Of a stretch of DNA of 41,320 bases, positions 8,407-17,972 are shown piece after piece. Numbering within the stretch: the first letter of the stretch is position 1; the number at the start of each line of letters is the position of its first letter. A program made the translations under genes and the position numbers. The DNA comes from Eubacterium sp. Lineage in GTDB: Bacteria; Bacillota; Clostridia; Lachnospirales; Lachnospiraceae. The stretch is taken from the NCBI GenBank assembly GCA_024697845.1, contig JAILRZ010000055.1, positions 1-41,320 on the forward strand, given 5' to 3'. A model generated the notes under the pieces. The model worked only from the letters and a program-made list of their open reading frames with translations, was not told the DNA's origin and made no database searches.

Positions 8407-8994
8407 ATGGAAGGAAATACAATTTATGGAGAACACTTACCGAGATTGGAAGAGATTCGGAATGAAATAGAAGGATTAATTGAACAGTTACGTATGGAAA
8501 TTAAGGAAAAGCAGGGGATGGATCCGGTAGAGCATTGTCTTTCACGAATAAAAAGTGAAGAAAGTATGCGAGAGAAGTGCCGGAGAAGAGGCTTTGAAGA
8601 AACAACCTATAATGCGTTGTATGAGATTAAAGATGCAATAGGATTTCGAATTGTTTGTGCCTTTGTCAATGATGTCTATCGGATTCGGGATTACCTGAAA
8701 AATATTGAGTTTTTGACAGTTGTAGAAGAAAAGGATTATATAAAAAAGGCAAAGCCAAACGGTTATCGAAGTTTTCACATGATTTTACAGACAAAAGACG
8801 GTTACTATGTGGAAGTACAATTACGAACCATTTCTATGGATACTTGGGCTGCATTGGAACATCATTTAAAGTACAAGAAAACAGTGAATGCCAATGAAAA
8901 ACTGATTGTCAGTGAATTAAAGCGATGTGCAGATGAATTGGCATCTACCGATGTTTCCATGCAGATTATTAAAGATATGATTTTTCAGGAATAA
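8407..8994 (+). CDS. Small alarmone synthetase, RelA/SpoT synthetase domain
   Basis: The protein has about 195 residues and contains only the (p)ppGpp synthetase fold, which transfers pyrophosphate from ATP to GDP/GTP. Signatures are AIGFRIVCAFVNDVYRI in the core strand, KPNGYRSFHMI (the G-loop that stacks on the guanine), and VEVQLRTISMDTWAALEHHLKYKK. There is no hydrolase, TGS or ACT domain, so it is a single-domain SAS like YjbM/RelQ or YwaC/RelP rather than a long Rel. It stands alone between a promoter and the two-component genes, 15 nt before the response regulator start, so these may be co-transcribed. Confidence 0.9.
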   Translation: MEGNTIYGEHLPRLEEIRNEIEGLIEQLRMEIKEKQGMDPVEHCLSRIKSEESMREKCRRRGFEETTYNALYEIKDAIGFRIVCAFVNDVYRIRDYLKNIEFLTVVEEKDYIKKAKPNGYRSFHMILQTKDGYYVEVQLRTISMDTWAALEHHLKYKKTVNANEKLIVSELKRCADELASTDVSMQIIKDMIFQE

Positions 8995-9009
8995 AAATTG
9001 GAGGCTGTT

Positions 9010-9696
9010 ATGAGATTACTATTAGCAGAAGATACAGCGGATTTAAATCGTACTGTTACAATGGTTTTGGAACACGAAGGATATGAAGTGGATTCCGCAT
9101 TGGATGGGGAACAGGCATTGGAATTAGCAATGGCCAATACTTATGATGGGGTGATATTGGATATTATGATGCCGAAAAAAAGCGGTATGGAAGTATTGAG
9201 AGAAATGAGGAAACATCAGATTCTGACACCGGTGTTATTGTTGACGGCAAAAACGGAAATTGATGACCGGGTGGCAGGATTGGATGCGGGGGCAGATGAT
9301 TATCTGGCAAAACCTTTTGCCATGAAAGAATTACTTGCCAGAATCCGTTCCATGATTCGACGTCAGGATAGTTATACGGAAAAAGAGATGCGTTATATGG
9401 ACATTTCATTAAATGCAGAGGATTTTGCATTGACCTCAGGAAATTCGATTCGACTGTCTATTAAAGAATTTGAACTGATGAAAAATCTTTTGGCCAATGT
9501 TTAGAGAGAGTTGTCTACGGATTTTTTAATCGAACATGTATGGTCAGGAGAAGAAGAGGCAGATGAAAATACGGTGTGGTTGTATATTTCCTACCTGAAA
9601 GGGAAGCTTCGGGCAGTTGGATCTGTTGTGGAAATTCAAGGAGAAAAGGGTGGAACATTTCAATTAGTTACCGGAACATCCGGTGGTGTTTTATAG
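9010..9696 (+). pseudogene. OmpR-family response regulator interrupted by an in-frame TAG
   Basis: ATG 9010 follows GGAGG; the track's TTG 8998 overlaps that site. The receiver domain is intact, with acidic residues in LLLAEDTADLN, the phosphoacceptor in VILDIMMPKKSG (D51) and the conserved lysine in DDYLAKPF. The winged-helix DNA-binding domain starts normally (IRLSIKEFELMKNLLANV) but then meets TAG at 9502. The same frame continues at once with RELSTDFLIEHVWSGEEEADENTVWLYISYLKGKLR to a natural stop at 9694. A single base change, or amber readthrough or restart at TTG 9511, separates this from a normal 228-residue regulator. As read, the 164-residue product lacks the DNA-recognition helix. 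Confidence 0.85.
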
Positions 9697-9705
9697 GAGG
9701 AGATT

Positions 9706-10962
9706 ATGAACACTGCAGCTATTAAGCAATTAAGAAAAAAATTTGTGTTAATTGCCATGCTCTCATTGTTTTTGGCAATGCTGTTTATTGGTTTGATGAT
9801 CAATGTGGCCAATTATAATACCACCAAGATTATGTTAAAGCAGGTGATGACTCATATCATTGAAAATGATGGAGAATTAAACGAAGAAGAAGTTCATTAT
9901 GAGCACTCCTTTAAGCGGGGAACAGGAATTCTGGATGCTTTCACACCTCACTATGGTCGATATCAGTTTTATTCCTGCATTTTTGATAAAGAAAAAAATC
10001 TAATTAAAGGAATTAATGAAATAGAATATAAGGAGATTGATGATTCCACGTACCAACAATATGCCGTTAATGCATTGGAAGAAGAAAAATCTTTTGTACG
10101 TTACGGGACACATTACCTGATGAAGGGGAAAACTTCCGATGGCAATGATATTGTAGTGATTCTGGATGCAACCAATGAAATCACCATCATCGCAAGACTA
10201 TTCTACTGGACCGTGGTAATCTGCTTTATCGGATTACTGATTACGTTTATTCTCGTTTGGATATTTTCGAAGAAACTGATTCAGCCTGAAATTGAAAATG
10301 CTAAAAGACAAAAGCAGTTTATTACCAATGCAAGTCATGAACTCAAAACACCCCTGGCAGTAATTCGTGCCAATGTGGAAATGGAAGAAATCATGAATGG
10401 GGAGACAGAGTTATCAAAATCTACCATCAAGCAGATTGACCATATGAATGGTCTGATCCAAAATCTGGTAATGATTGCCAAAGCTGATGAGAAGGAAGAT
10501 AAGCGTGTAATGACCAAAGAGAACGTATCTATTCTTGTAATGGAATCGGTAGAACCGTTTAAAACCGTTGCCAAGCAGGAACATCTGAGTATGTTTGTCG
10601 AGGTGGAGGAAGATGTTGTGGCGTTGGTGGATGGAAGTAAAATTCGTCAGTTAACAACGATTTTAGTTGACAACGCAATCAAATATTGTGATGATGAAGG
10701 GGTCGTTCGAGTAAAGCTCACTTCCATCAAAAAAGGAAAAGGAATGATTTTAAGAATATCCAATACTTATGCGGAGGGAGAATCCGTGGATTATCGGAGA
10801 TTTTTTGACCGGTTTTACAGGCAGGACAAAGCACATAATATTGATCGTGGAGGCTATGGAATCGGACTGTCCATTGCCGAGAGCATATGTAAGCAGCATT
10901 TAGGCAGTATTAAGGTGGAATGGAGCAGTGGAGAAATTTCTTTTATCTGTAAAATATTATAG
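9706..10962 (+). CDS. Sensor histidine kinase
   Basis: This 418-residue kinase has two membrane helices (about 13-35 and 166-188) flanking a ~130-residue external sensor domain. The dimerisation and phosphoacceptor segment is NASHELKTPLAVI (H211). The ATPase N box is LVDNAIKYC and the G box is GYGIGLSIAE. It follows the broken response regulator by 9 nt behind AGGAGGAG, so it should be that protein's partner. There is no recognisable HAMP domain. The signal sensed cannot be read from the sequence. If the regulator is truly dead, the kinase is an orphan or cross-talks. Confidence 0.92.
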   Translation: MNTAAIKQLRKKFVLIAMLSLFLAMLFIGLMINVANYNTTKIMLKQVMTHIIENDGELNEEEVHYEHSFKRGTGILDAFTPHYGRYQFYSCIFDKEKNLIKGINEIEYKEIDDSTYQQYAVNALEEEKSFVRYGTHYLMKGKTSDGNDIVVILDATNEITIIARLFYWTVVICFIGLLITFILVWIFSKKLIQPEIENAKRQKQFITNASHELKTPLAVIRANVEMEEIMNGETELSKSTIKQIDHMNGLIQNLVMIAKADEKEDKRVMTKENVSILVMESVEPFKTVAKQEHLSMFVEVEEDVVALVDGSKIRQLTTILVDNAIKYCDDEGVVRVKLTSIKKGKGMILRISNTYAEGESVDYRRFFDRFYRQDKAHNIDRGGYGIGLSIAESICKQHLGSIKVEWSSGEISFICKIL

Positions 10963-10986
10963 GAAAAATATGTTGGAGGTATCATT

Positions 10987-11580
10987 GTGAATATAATTTT
11001 AGCTTCAAAATCTCCTAGACGTAAAGAACTATTGGAACGTTTGGGGCTGGATTTTGAAATTGTTGTTTCGGATGTGGATGAGAATATTGAAGAAAACCAG
11101 CCGGAAAACTATGCAGAAGAACTGGCTTTTCGAAAGGCAATGGCTGTGATGGATCAGATGATTGAACAGGATCGGGAAAAAGATTATCTGGTAATTGGCG
11201 CTGATACCATCGTAGTGTCTCAGGAGCAGATTCTTGGAAAACCAAAGACAAAGGAAGAAGCGGTGGCAATGATTACAATGCTTCAGGGAAACAGTCATTT
11301 TGTGTTTACCGGAGTGTCGGTAGGTGTTTATAAGAAACAGACGAAACGAATCATGCAGACATCTTTTGTGGAAGGAACACAGGTGACAATTTTCCCAATG
11401 AGTCCTGAGGAAATTCAAGCCTATGTGGATACCGGAGATTGTATGGATAAGGCTGGAGCCTATGGAATTCAGGGTGTTTTTGGAAAATACGTGGAAATGA
11501 TTCACGGAGATTATAATAATGTGGTAGGACTTCCAATCGGAAGACTGAACCAGGTACTGAAGGGATTGGCAAAATTATGA
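10987..11580 (+). CDS. maf: Maf-family nucleotide pyrophosphatase
   Basis: The protein has 197 residues and starts at GTG 10987 behind GGAGG. It shows the Maf signature at the N-terminus (LASKSPRRKELLERLG), the catalytic acidic motif in VIGADTIV, and GKPKTKEEA, with the usual DKAGAYGIQG near the end. Maf proteins hydrolyse non-canonical or modified nucleoside triphosphates (dTTP/UTP type in many bacteria), and overexpression inhibits septation. The stop overlaps the next start (ATGA), so it is translationally coupled to ybaK. Confidence 0.93.
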   Translation: MNIILASKSPRRKELLERLGLDFEIVVSDVDENIEENQPENYAEELAFRKAMAVMDQMIEQDREKDYLVIGADTIVVSQEQILGKPKTKEEAVAMITMLQGNSHFVFTGVSVGVYKKQTKRIMQTSFVEGTQVTIFPMSPEEIQAYVDTGDCMDKAGAYGIQGVFGKYVEMIHGDYNNVVGLPIGRLNQVLKGLAKL

Positions 11581-12053
11581 AAAAACAGGAAAAAACAAAT
11601 GTAATGAGAGTATTAGACAGTAAGAAAATATCTTACAAGGAATACTATTACGGGGATACTGAAGCCATTAGTGGAGTGGAAGTTACAGAAGCTTTGGGAC
11701 AAAACCCGGAAAAAGTCTATAAGACGCTGGTAACTACAGGAAAGAGCAAAACACATTATGTGTTTATGATTCCGGTAGCAGAAGAACTGGATTTGAAAAA
11801 AGCAGCAAAAGCGGTAGGAGAGAAGTCTATTGAGATGCTGAAGTCCAAAGAACTGCTGGGACTTACCGGATATATTCATGGGGGATGTTCTCCCATTGGA
11901 ATGAAAAAGTTGTTCAAGACAACGATTCAGGAGGGCGCAGATCAATTTGAAACAATTATGTTTAGCGGAGGCAAAATCGGGTTTCAGGTAGAACTGCCTT
12001 TTGAAGATTTAAGGAAAGTAATTCCGGTGGAAACAGCGGATTTATGCAAATAA
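11577..12053 (+). CDS. ybaK: Cys-tRNA(Pro)/Cys-tRNA(Cys) deacylase, YbaK/EbsC family
   Basis: The protein has 158 residues with the YbaK layout. The conserved lysine lies in KVYKTLVTTG, the loop is GYIHGGCSPIGMKK, and the end is FSGGKIGFQVELP. YbaK clears cysteine wrongly loaded on tRNA-Pro by ProRS. It overlaps maf by 4 bp. It is of some interest here because the same window carries a large cysteine-forming locus and a tRNA-Cys-like element, but the 9-kb gap makes a link unproven. Confidence 0.92.
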   Translation: MKKQEKTNVMRVLDSKKISYKEYYYGDTEAISGVEVTEALGQNPEKVYKTLVTTGKSKTHYVFMIPVAEELDLKKAAKAVGEKSIEMLKSKELLGLTGYIHGGCSPIGMKKLFKTTIQEGADQFETIMFSGGKIGFQVELPFEDLRKVIPVETADLCK

Positions 12054-12075
12054 AAAAAACATAAGGAGAAAAGAA

Positions 12076-12918
12076 ATGTATTGTAACAATTGTGGAAATG
12101 AAATATCAGAAGGAGCAAAGTTTTGTAGAAACTGTGGGGCACCGGTAGAACAACCGCAGGATCAATATTATGGTGAGAGTCAGAATGCAGGATATACCGA
12201 TTCCTATGAGGAAAAAAAGCCGGCCAAGAATCAGGGACTGGTAATTGGACTAATATTGATGTTTGTGGCTTGTATTGGAGCAGGTTTGTATTTTAGTGGA
12301 ACATTTGAAAAGAAAAATGATCAAAATAATTCCGGAGTGATTGCTGAATTTACAACAGAAGAAGAAACAACTGAAATCGCGGAAACAACGGAAGAAGAAA
12401 CGGAAGTTGTTGAAACTACAACAGAAAAGAAGGAAACTCAGGAAGACAAAGATATTAAAAAAGGTCGTGAGAAAGAAGGAAAAGGAACGATTAAAGGAAA
12501 TACTTATACCAATCTGCTTTTTGGATTTAAGTTTACTGCGCCTTCAGGATTTCAGATTCAGGAGAGAAGTGGAAATATCGATATGATGGCAATTTCTTCA
12601 GAGGGAAGCAATGTAAATGTTATTGTAACCCCAAAAGGAAATAGTTTTTCAATTTCAACATTGATAGAGCAGGCCAAAGGACAATTGGAAAGTCAATTGA
12701 AAAACCAGGGATTCGATGTTAAAGTTGGAGAAACCGGTTCAGACAAGCTGGCTGGTGAAAAATATGTTACGTTGGATTATGATATGGAAATGAGCGGCGT
12801 AAAAATGAAAGTAAAACAATATTACAGAGAATATTGTGGATATGTTATTATCATTACTTTTACAGACACTAATGGTAACATAAAAGAAATGAAGAACGGA
12901 TTTAAGGGATTATATTAA
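12076..12918 (+). CDS. Zinc-ribbon, single-pass membrane protein with an acidic linker
   Basis: The protein has 280 residues. An N-terminal double-CxxC zinc ribbon (YCNNCGNEISEGAKFCRNCGAP) is followed by a membrane helix (about 53-74) and a Glu/Thr-rich linker (about 88-125). A ~140-residue external C-terminal domain begins KGNTYTNLLFGFKFTAPSGF. That domain resembles the one in the protein at 15120 (DGNTYKNPYFDVVFTAPEGL). No catalytic motif is seen. The plan of a cytosolic zinc ribbon, a TM helix and an extracellular domain is common in Firmicutes proteins of unknown role. Confidence 0.75.
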   Translation: MYCNNCGNEISEGAKFCRNCGAPVEQPQDQYYGESQNAGYTDSYEEKKPAKNQGLVIGLILMFVACIGAGLYFSGTFEKKNDQNNSGVIAEFTTEEETTEIAETTEEETEVVETTTEKKETQEDKDIKKGREKEGKGTIKGNTYTNLLFGFKFTAPSGFQIQERSGNIDMMAISSEGSNVNVIVTPKGNSFSISTLIEQAKGQLESQLKNQGFDVKVGETGSDKLAGEKYVTLDYDMEMSGVKMKVKQYYREYCGYVIIITFTDTNGNIKEMKNGFKGLY

Positions 12919-12920
12919 GA

Positions 12921-13589
12921 ATGAAAAAGATAGCAACAATCCGTACAGATTTTCCAACGAAGTTCGGAATTCCCAGACAAGGAAATCTGATTGAGGAATT
13001 AAAAGGAACGATTCTATTTGAAGAAGAATATCAAAACCGGGAAGCTTTTCGGGGACTGGAGGATTTTTCCCACATCTGGATTTTGTGGGAATTTTCAGAG
13101 AACAAAAGAGAAGAATGGTTTCCAACGGTTCGGCCACCAAAGCTGGGAGGAAATATACGCAAGGGCGTCTTTGCGACTCGTTCGCCGTTTCGACCCAATC
13201 CCATTGGCCTTTCCTGTGTGAAATTGGAGGGAATTGAATTTACGAAGAATCAAGGGCCGGTGCTGCATGTGGCCGGTGCGGATCTTATGGATGGAACTCC
13301 GATTTATGATATTAAGCCATATCTTCCGTATGTGGATTCCATTCCGGAGGCGACCAATGGATTTACGGAACAAACGAAAAATCGAAAACTTTCTGTGGAG
13401 TTTCCGGAAGAACTTCAGAAAAAAGTGCCGGAAGGAAAGGTAGAGTCATTGATAAAGATATTAGAACTAGATCCGAGACCGGGATATCAAAGTGATGAAA
13501 ATCGAGTTTATGGTTTTTCTTTTGCGGGAATTGAAGTACGGTTTGTTGTGGAAGAGGATACGCGAATCCGAGTGATAGAGATAGAATAA
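12921..13589 (+). CDS. trmO: tRNA (N6-threonylcarbamoyl-adenosine37)-N6 methyltransferase, TrmO/TsaA family
   Basis: The protein has 222 residues. It carries the TrmO/YaeB core: IATIRTDFPTKFGIPRQG, the FSHIWILWEF strand, and the SAM-binding block GVFATRSPFRPNPIGLS, followed by DLMDGTPIYDIKPYLPY. TrmO methylates t6A37 in certain tRNA-Thr species using SAM. Interestingly, tcdA, another gene acting on t6A37, is 7 kb downstream. It starts 2 nt after the preceding stop, so it is probably co-transcribed with it. The ribosome site is weak. Confidence 0.93.
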   Translation: MKKIATIRTDFPTKFGIPRQGNLIEELKGTILFEEEYQNREAFRGLEDFSHIWILWEFSENKREEWFPTVRPPKLGGNIRKGVFATRSPFRPNPIGLSCVKLEGIEFTKNQGPVLHVAGADLMDGTPIYDIKPYLPYVDSIPEATNGFTEQTKNRKLSVEFPEELQKKVPEGKVESLIKILELDPRPGYQSDENRVYGFSFAGIEVRFVVEEDTRIRVIEIE

Positions 13590-13590
13590 A

Positions 13591-13628
13591 AAGAAACCTG
13601 CCCATCAGAGGAATGGGCAGGTTTCTTT
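13591..13628 (+). terminator. Rho-independent terminator after trmO
   Basis: A 15-bp perfect stem (AAGAAACCTGCCCAT / ATGGGCAGGTTTCTT) has a 7-nt loop. Its symmetric A/T ends could also act on the opposite strand. Confidence 0.92.
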
Positions 13629-13656
13629 GACAGTAATAGGGAACCTATGGCATAAT
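13627..13656 (+). promoter_or_regulatory. Sigma-A promoter for the glycosyltransferase gene
   Basis: TTGACA (13627-13632), an 18-bp spacer, and CATAAT (13651-13656) preceded by TGG. The -35 sits directly on the tail of the trmO terminator. Confidence 0.82.
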
Positions 13657-13689
13657 GGTACTGCAAATTTGAACGAAAGGAATAATTAG

Positions 13690-15117
13690 ATGAAATTCAA
13701 AATGCATGTGATGAAGTTGTGGAATTATCTGACAAGCAAACTTTCGGTGTTTTTTCCGATAATGGATCAGGTATTGGCATGGCTAAGAAAATATAAAAAC
13801 TTCTATTTTCTTCTGGGATTTTTTGCACCAGAGAAAAAGTATCCGGAAACTGAAAAGAAGTACCGCTATGGAATTATCATTTGTGCCAGAAATGAACATT
13901 TAGTGATTGGGAATCTGATTGATTCCATTTATGCACAAACGTATGATCAAGACAAGATGGATATCTTTGTTGTGGCAGATAATTGTACAGATGATACAGC
14001 ACAAATATGCCGAGATAAGGGATGTATTGTTTATGAACGATTTGACCAGGTACATGCCCGAAAAGGTTATGCCATGGAATTTTTATTTGATCGAATTATA
14101 GAAGATTACGGAATTGATAGCTATGATGGGTATATTGTTTTTGATGCGGATAACTTATTGAACCCGACTTTTGTTGAGGAATTGAACAAGGCTTTTGATA
14201 CCGGCGCTGGAGTTGCGGTAGGTTATCGAAATACAAAAAACTTTGACAGAAATGTTATTAGTGCCGGATATGGAATTCATTTTTACCAAAGTGTGGTAGC
14301 ATATCATCGTCCGAGAGCATGGTTGGGAATCAGCACCCATATCGCCGGAACGGGATTTGTAATTGCCTCCAGATTGCTAAAGGATGGCTGGCATTATACC
14401 TGTCTGACAGAGGATTCCCAGCTTACACTGAATTGTGCTGCACAAGGAGAACGAATTGCATATTGTGAAGCGGCAGAATTTTTTGATGAGCAGCCTTATG
14501 AAATCAAGGTGATGATGCGACAGAGAATTCGATGGATTCGTGGGCGATTATATTCCTTTTTTTCAACATTGCCTAAAACAACCAAGGGACTTTTTTCTAT
14601 TTTTGGAAAACAGTCTTTAATTGTGGAGGAAGAGGAAGGAAAACGGAAAAATATTTTCTTAAGAGGATGGAGAAAAACATTATCCTGTTATGACATGATT
14701 GTGTATGCATTTCCAAATAGTACATACTATGGATTGCGTATTATTCTTTTTCCAATTCTTGCAAAGATAATTGGTGTGATTTTGGCATTGTTTGTCGGAG
14801 AAAAAATGGGCGTAGGGGATGGAGCAGGTGCGTCAAAACCGGTATGGATGACTGCATGGGTAATGTTGACAACCCATTGGTTTACCATTGTAAAAACAGA
14901 ACTTAGTGGTTTTTTGATTATTTTGAGAGAAAGAAAAAGAATCCGCTGTTCGAAGTTGAAACTATTTTTTTATACGTTAGTATTTCCTTGGTTTGATGCG
15001 ATTGGTGCCCCGCTTGCAATCATTGCACTATTTTCTAAATCTCAGTGGAAACCCATTAAGCATGATGAAGCATTGACATTAGAAGATTTAGATATACATA
15101 CGAAAAAGGAAAATTAA
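13690..15117 (+). CDS. Family 2 glycosyltransferase, membrane-bound
   Basis: The protein has 475 residues. The GT-A catalytic domain starts at YGIIICARNEHLVIGNLIDSI. Visible motifs are VVADNCTDDT (nucleotide-sugar binding), FDADN (the DxD-type metal site), TEDSQLTLN (the general base region) and RQRIRWIRGR (the QxxRW-like processive motif). Three or so C-terminal membrane helices follow from about residue 350. This combination fits processive polysaccharide or glycolipid synthases. It has its own promoter and is followed after 2 nt by a small lipidated or anchored protein gene. The product sugar cannot be told. Confidence 0.87.
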   Translation: MKFKMHVMKLWNYLTSKLSVFFPIMDQVLAWLRKYKNFYFLLGFFAPEKKYPETEKKYRYGIIICARNEHLVIGNLIDSIYAQTYDQDKMDIFVVADNCTDDTAQICRDKGCIVYERFDQVHARKGYAMEFLFDRIIEDYGIDSYDGYIVFDADNLLNPTFVEELNKAFDTGAGVAVGYRNTKNFDRNVISAGYGIHFYQSVVAYHRPRAWLGISTHIAGTGFVIASRLLKDGWHYTCLTEDSQLTLNCAAQGERIAYCEAAEFFDEQPYEIKVMMRQRIRWIRGRLYSFFSTLPKTTKGLFSIFGKQSLIVEEEEGKRKNIFLRGWRKTLSCYDMIVYAFPNSTYYGLRIILFPILAKIIGVILALFVGEKMGVGDGAGASKPVWMTAWVMLTTHWFTIVKTELSGFLIILRERKRIRCSKLKLFFYTLVFPWFDAIGAPLAIIALFSKSQWKPIKHDEALTLEDLDIHTKKEN

Positions 15118-15119
15118 AA

Positions 15120-15785
15120 ATGAATGAAGGAAAAAAGAGAATTATTTTGATGATTCTTCCAATAGCCATGTTTGCATTGTCAGTATCTAATATCGGAATG
15201 AAAAAAATGAGGAAGGACATGGAGAAGACAAGCATTGAACAGCAAAAGTCTAGAGAAGCTCATTCGAAAGCAGAAAAACAGATGCAACAGGGAATGGATA
15301 TAGTAGATAAAGCATTGGAGAACAGTGACACAGAAAGAGCATCAATTGACGGGAACACCTATAAAAATCCTTACTTTGATGTAGTATTTACTGCACCGGA
15401 AGGATTGGAACTATCAGGACAAGCAGACATCGAAGTAACGTTATACGATGAAAAGAATGGAAGAGGTGTACAGATTTCCGTAGAGACTGTGCCGGAGAAT
15501 ACTTCCTCAGAGATGGCATTGGAGGCTTATAAAAAAGTAATTAGACAAACAATGGAAAGTCAGTCTAATAGTGAGAATGATTATAAAATTTCAGAGAACG
15601 GTACCTGCACTTTGGCTGAGGCAGAATGTGCATACTTTGATTATGAGATGGTTTATCAGGGAAATGGTGGATTTCTTTCAAGACAACTTTTGAGAGTAAA
15701 GGGAACGAAAGCAATTCTTATAACAATTTATGGAAGCAATGAGAATGAAATCAAGGAGTTGATGAAGTGCTTTACTGCCGGATAA
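15120..15785 (+). CDS. Membrane-anchored protein of unknown function
   Basis: The protein has 221 residues. An N-terminal hydrophobic segment (IILMILPIAMFALSVSNIG) probably anchors it, followed by a charged helical stretch (about 30-65). The external domain starting DGNTYKNPYFDVVFTAPEGL matches the arrangement of the C-terminal domain in the zinc-ribbon protein at 12076, so the two are likely distant paralogs. It begins 2 nt after the glycosyltransferase stop, so the two are co-translated. I do not recognise a named family. Confidence 0.65.
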   Translation: MNEGKKRIILMILPIAMFALSVSNIGMKKMRKDMEKTSIEQQKSREAHSKAEKQMQQGMDIVDKALENSDTERASIDGNTYKNPYFDVVFTAPEGLELSGQADIEVTLYDEKNGRGVQISVETVPENTSSEMALEAYKKVIRQTMESQSNSENDYKISENGTCTLAEAECAYFDYEMVYQGNGGFLSRQLLRVKGTKAILITIYGSNENEIKELMKCFTAG

Positions 15786-15816
15786 TTATTTAAAAAAATG
15801 GAATACTGTTATTAGC

Positions 15817-15849
15817 AAAAGAAAAATCCTAAATGGGTTTTTCTTTTTT
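15817..15849 (+). terminator. Rho-independent terminator before eno
   Basis: An A/T-rich stem AAAAGAAAAATCC / GGGTTTTTCTTTT is followed by further T residues. Confidence 0.8.
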
Positions 15850-15864
15850 CTTTCAAAAAAGTAC

Positions 15865-15893
15865 TTGAAAAATAAAAACAAGTTTGATATGAT
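15865..15893 (+). promoter_or_regulatory. Sigma-A promoter for eno
   Basis: TTGAAA (15865-15870), a 17-bp spacer, and TATGAT (15888-15893). It is near consensus, as expected for a highly expressed glycolytic gene. It leaves a ~105-nt leader. Confidence 0.87.
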
Positions 15894-15944
15894 TAACTAC
15901 GGTTAGTAGAGACTAACTGAAATGTGAATAATCATCTGAATGAC

Positions 15945-15973
15945 CTTTCGGAGGGGTAGCGAACCTCCGAAAG
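15945..15973 (+). promoter_or_regulatory. Stable hairpin in the eno 5' leader
   Basis: A perfect 10-bp stem CTTTCGGAGG / CCTCCGAAAG with a 9-nt loop lies 31 nt before the eno ATG and well clear of the AGGAGG ribosome site. A smaller hairpin GTTAG/CTAAC (about 15902-15917) precedes it. It may stabilise the mRNA. There is no T run, so it is not a terminator. Confidence 0.65.
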
Positions 15974-16001
15974 CGTTGTTGAGAAAGTTAGGAGGAAATG
16001 A

Positions 16002-17312
<1,311 letters not shown>

Positions 17313-17324
17313 AATGAGGTTGAT

Positions 17325-17912
17325 ATGCCAATTAGTGAAATGAAAAAAGTGATTGAAGGGAAAAATATTGAGCAGCAGGTGGCTTTAATGCTTGCATTAC
17401 ATGGTGCACCGATTTTGAAAGGAATCAAATTGGCAAATCTTTTGACCGTTTCTAAGGATGAAGTTTCGGTTTTAATTCAAATGCTGGAAGGAACAGGAAT
17501 TTCCTATCGATTGGTTTTATTGAAAAATAATCGTGTAATGGTCTATTTATTCCGTCAGGATAAATTACAGCAGTATCTGTCTGTACCACAAGTTCAGAGT
17601 TTTTTGAAGGAGTATGGCTATGGGAACTTGCCCTTGAAAGAAATGCTTGAATTATTGATGATTCGTATAATGCACTACAAAGAAGGGATAGAAGAATTCC
17701 CACATGAAATTGGCATATTTCTTGGATATCCATTGGAAGACGTTTTGGGTTTTTTACAGAACAATGGAGAAAAATTCTCTTATGTCGGTTATTGGAAAGT
17801 ATATTACAATGTGCAGGAAAAAATGAAACTGTTTCATTGTTACGACAGAGAACGGGATGTTGTAATTAGGGAAGTGCTTTCCGGAAAGAAAATTCGGGAA
17901 ATTGCAGTTTAG
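17325..17912 (+). CDS. DUF3793-family protein
   Basis: The protein has 195 residues and is soluble. The signature segment EFPHEIGIFLGYPLEDVLGF, followed by GEKFSYVGYWKVYYN, is typical of DUF3793. In Clostridia the family often sits next to flavodoxin or iron-uptake genes, and here a flavodoxin gene follows directly. The molecular function is unknown. The gene begins 12 nt after eno, probably reading through from the eno promoter. The ribosome site is poor (GAGGTTGAT). Confidence 0.82.
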   Translation: MPISEMKKVIEGKNIEQQVALMLALHGAPILKGIKLANLLTVSKDEVSVLIQMLEGTGISYRLVLLKNNRVMVYLFRQDKLQQYLSVPQVQSFLKEYGYGNLPLKEMLELLMIRIMHYKEGIEEFPHEIGIFLGYPLEDVLGFLQNNGEKFSYVGYWKVYYNVQEKMKLFHCYDRERDVVIREVLSGKKIREIAV

Positions 17913-17972
17913 AAAAGAATGTGTTTTCACAATACAGGAAACACAGATTACATAGAAAGAAAGGAAGAAAAA

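Noticed and set aside
9511-9696. Separate 61-aa gene at TTG 9511
   Set aside because: The peptide is exactly the missing C-terminal half of the winged helix in the same frame as the response regulator, so it is the broken end of that gene.
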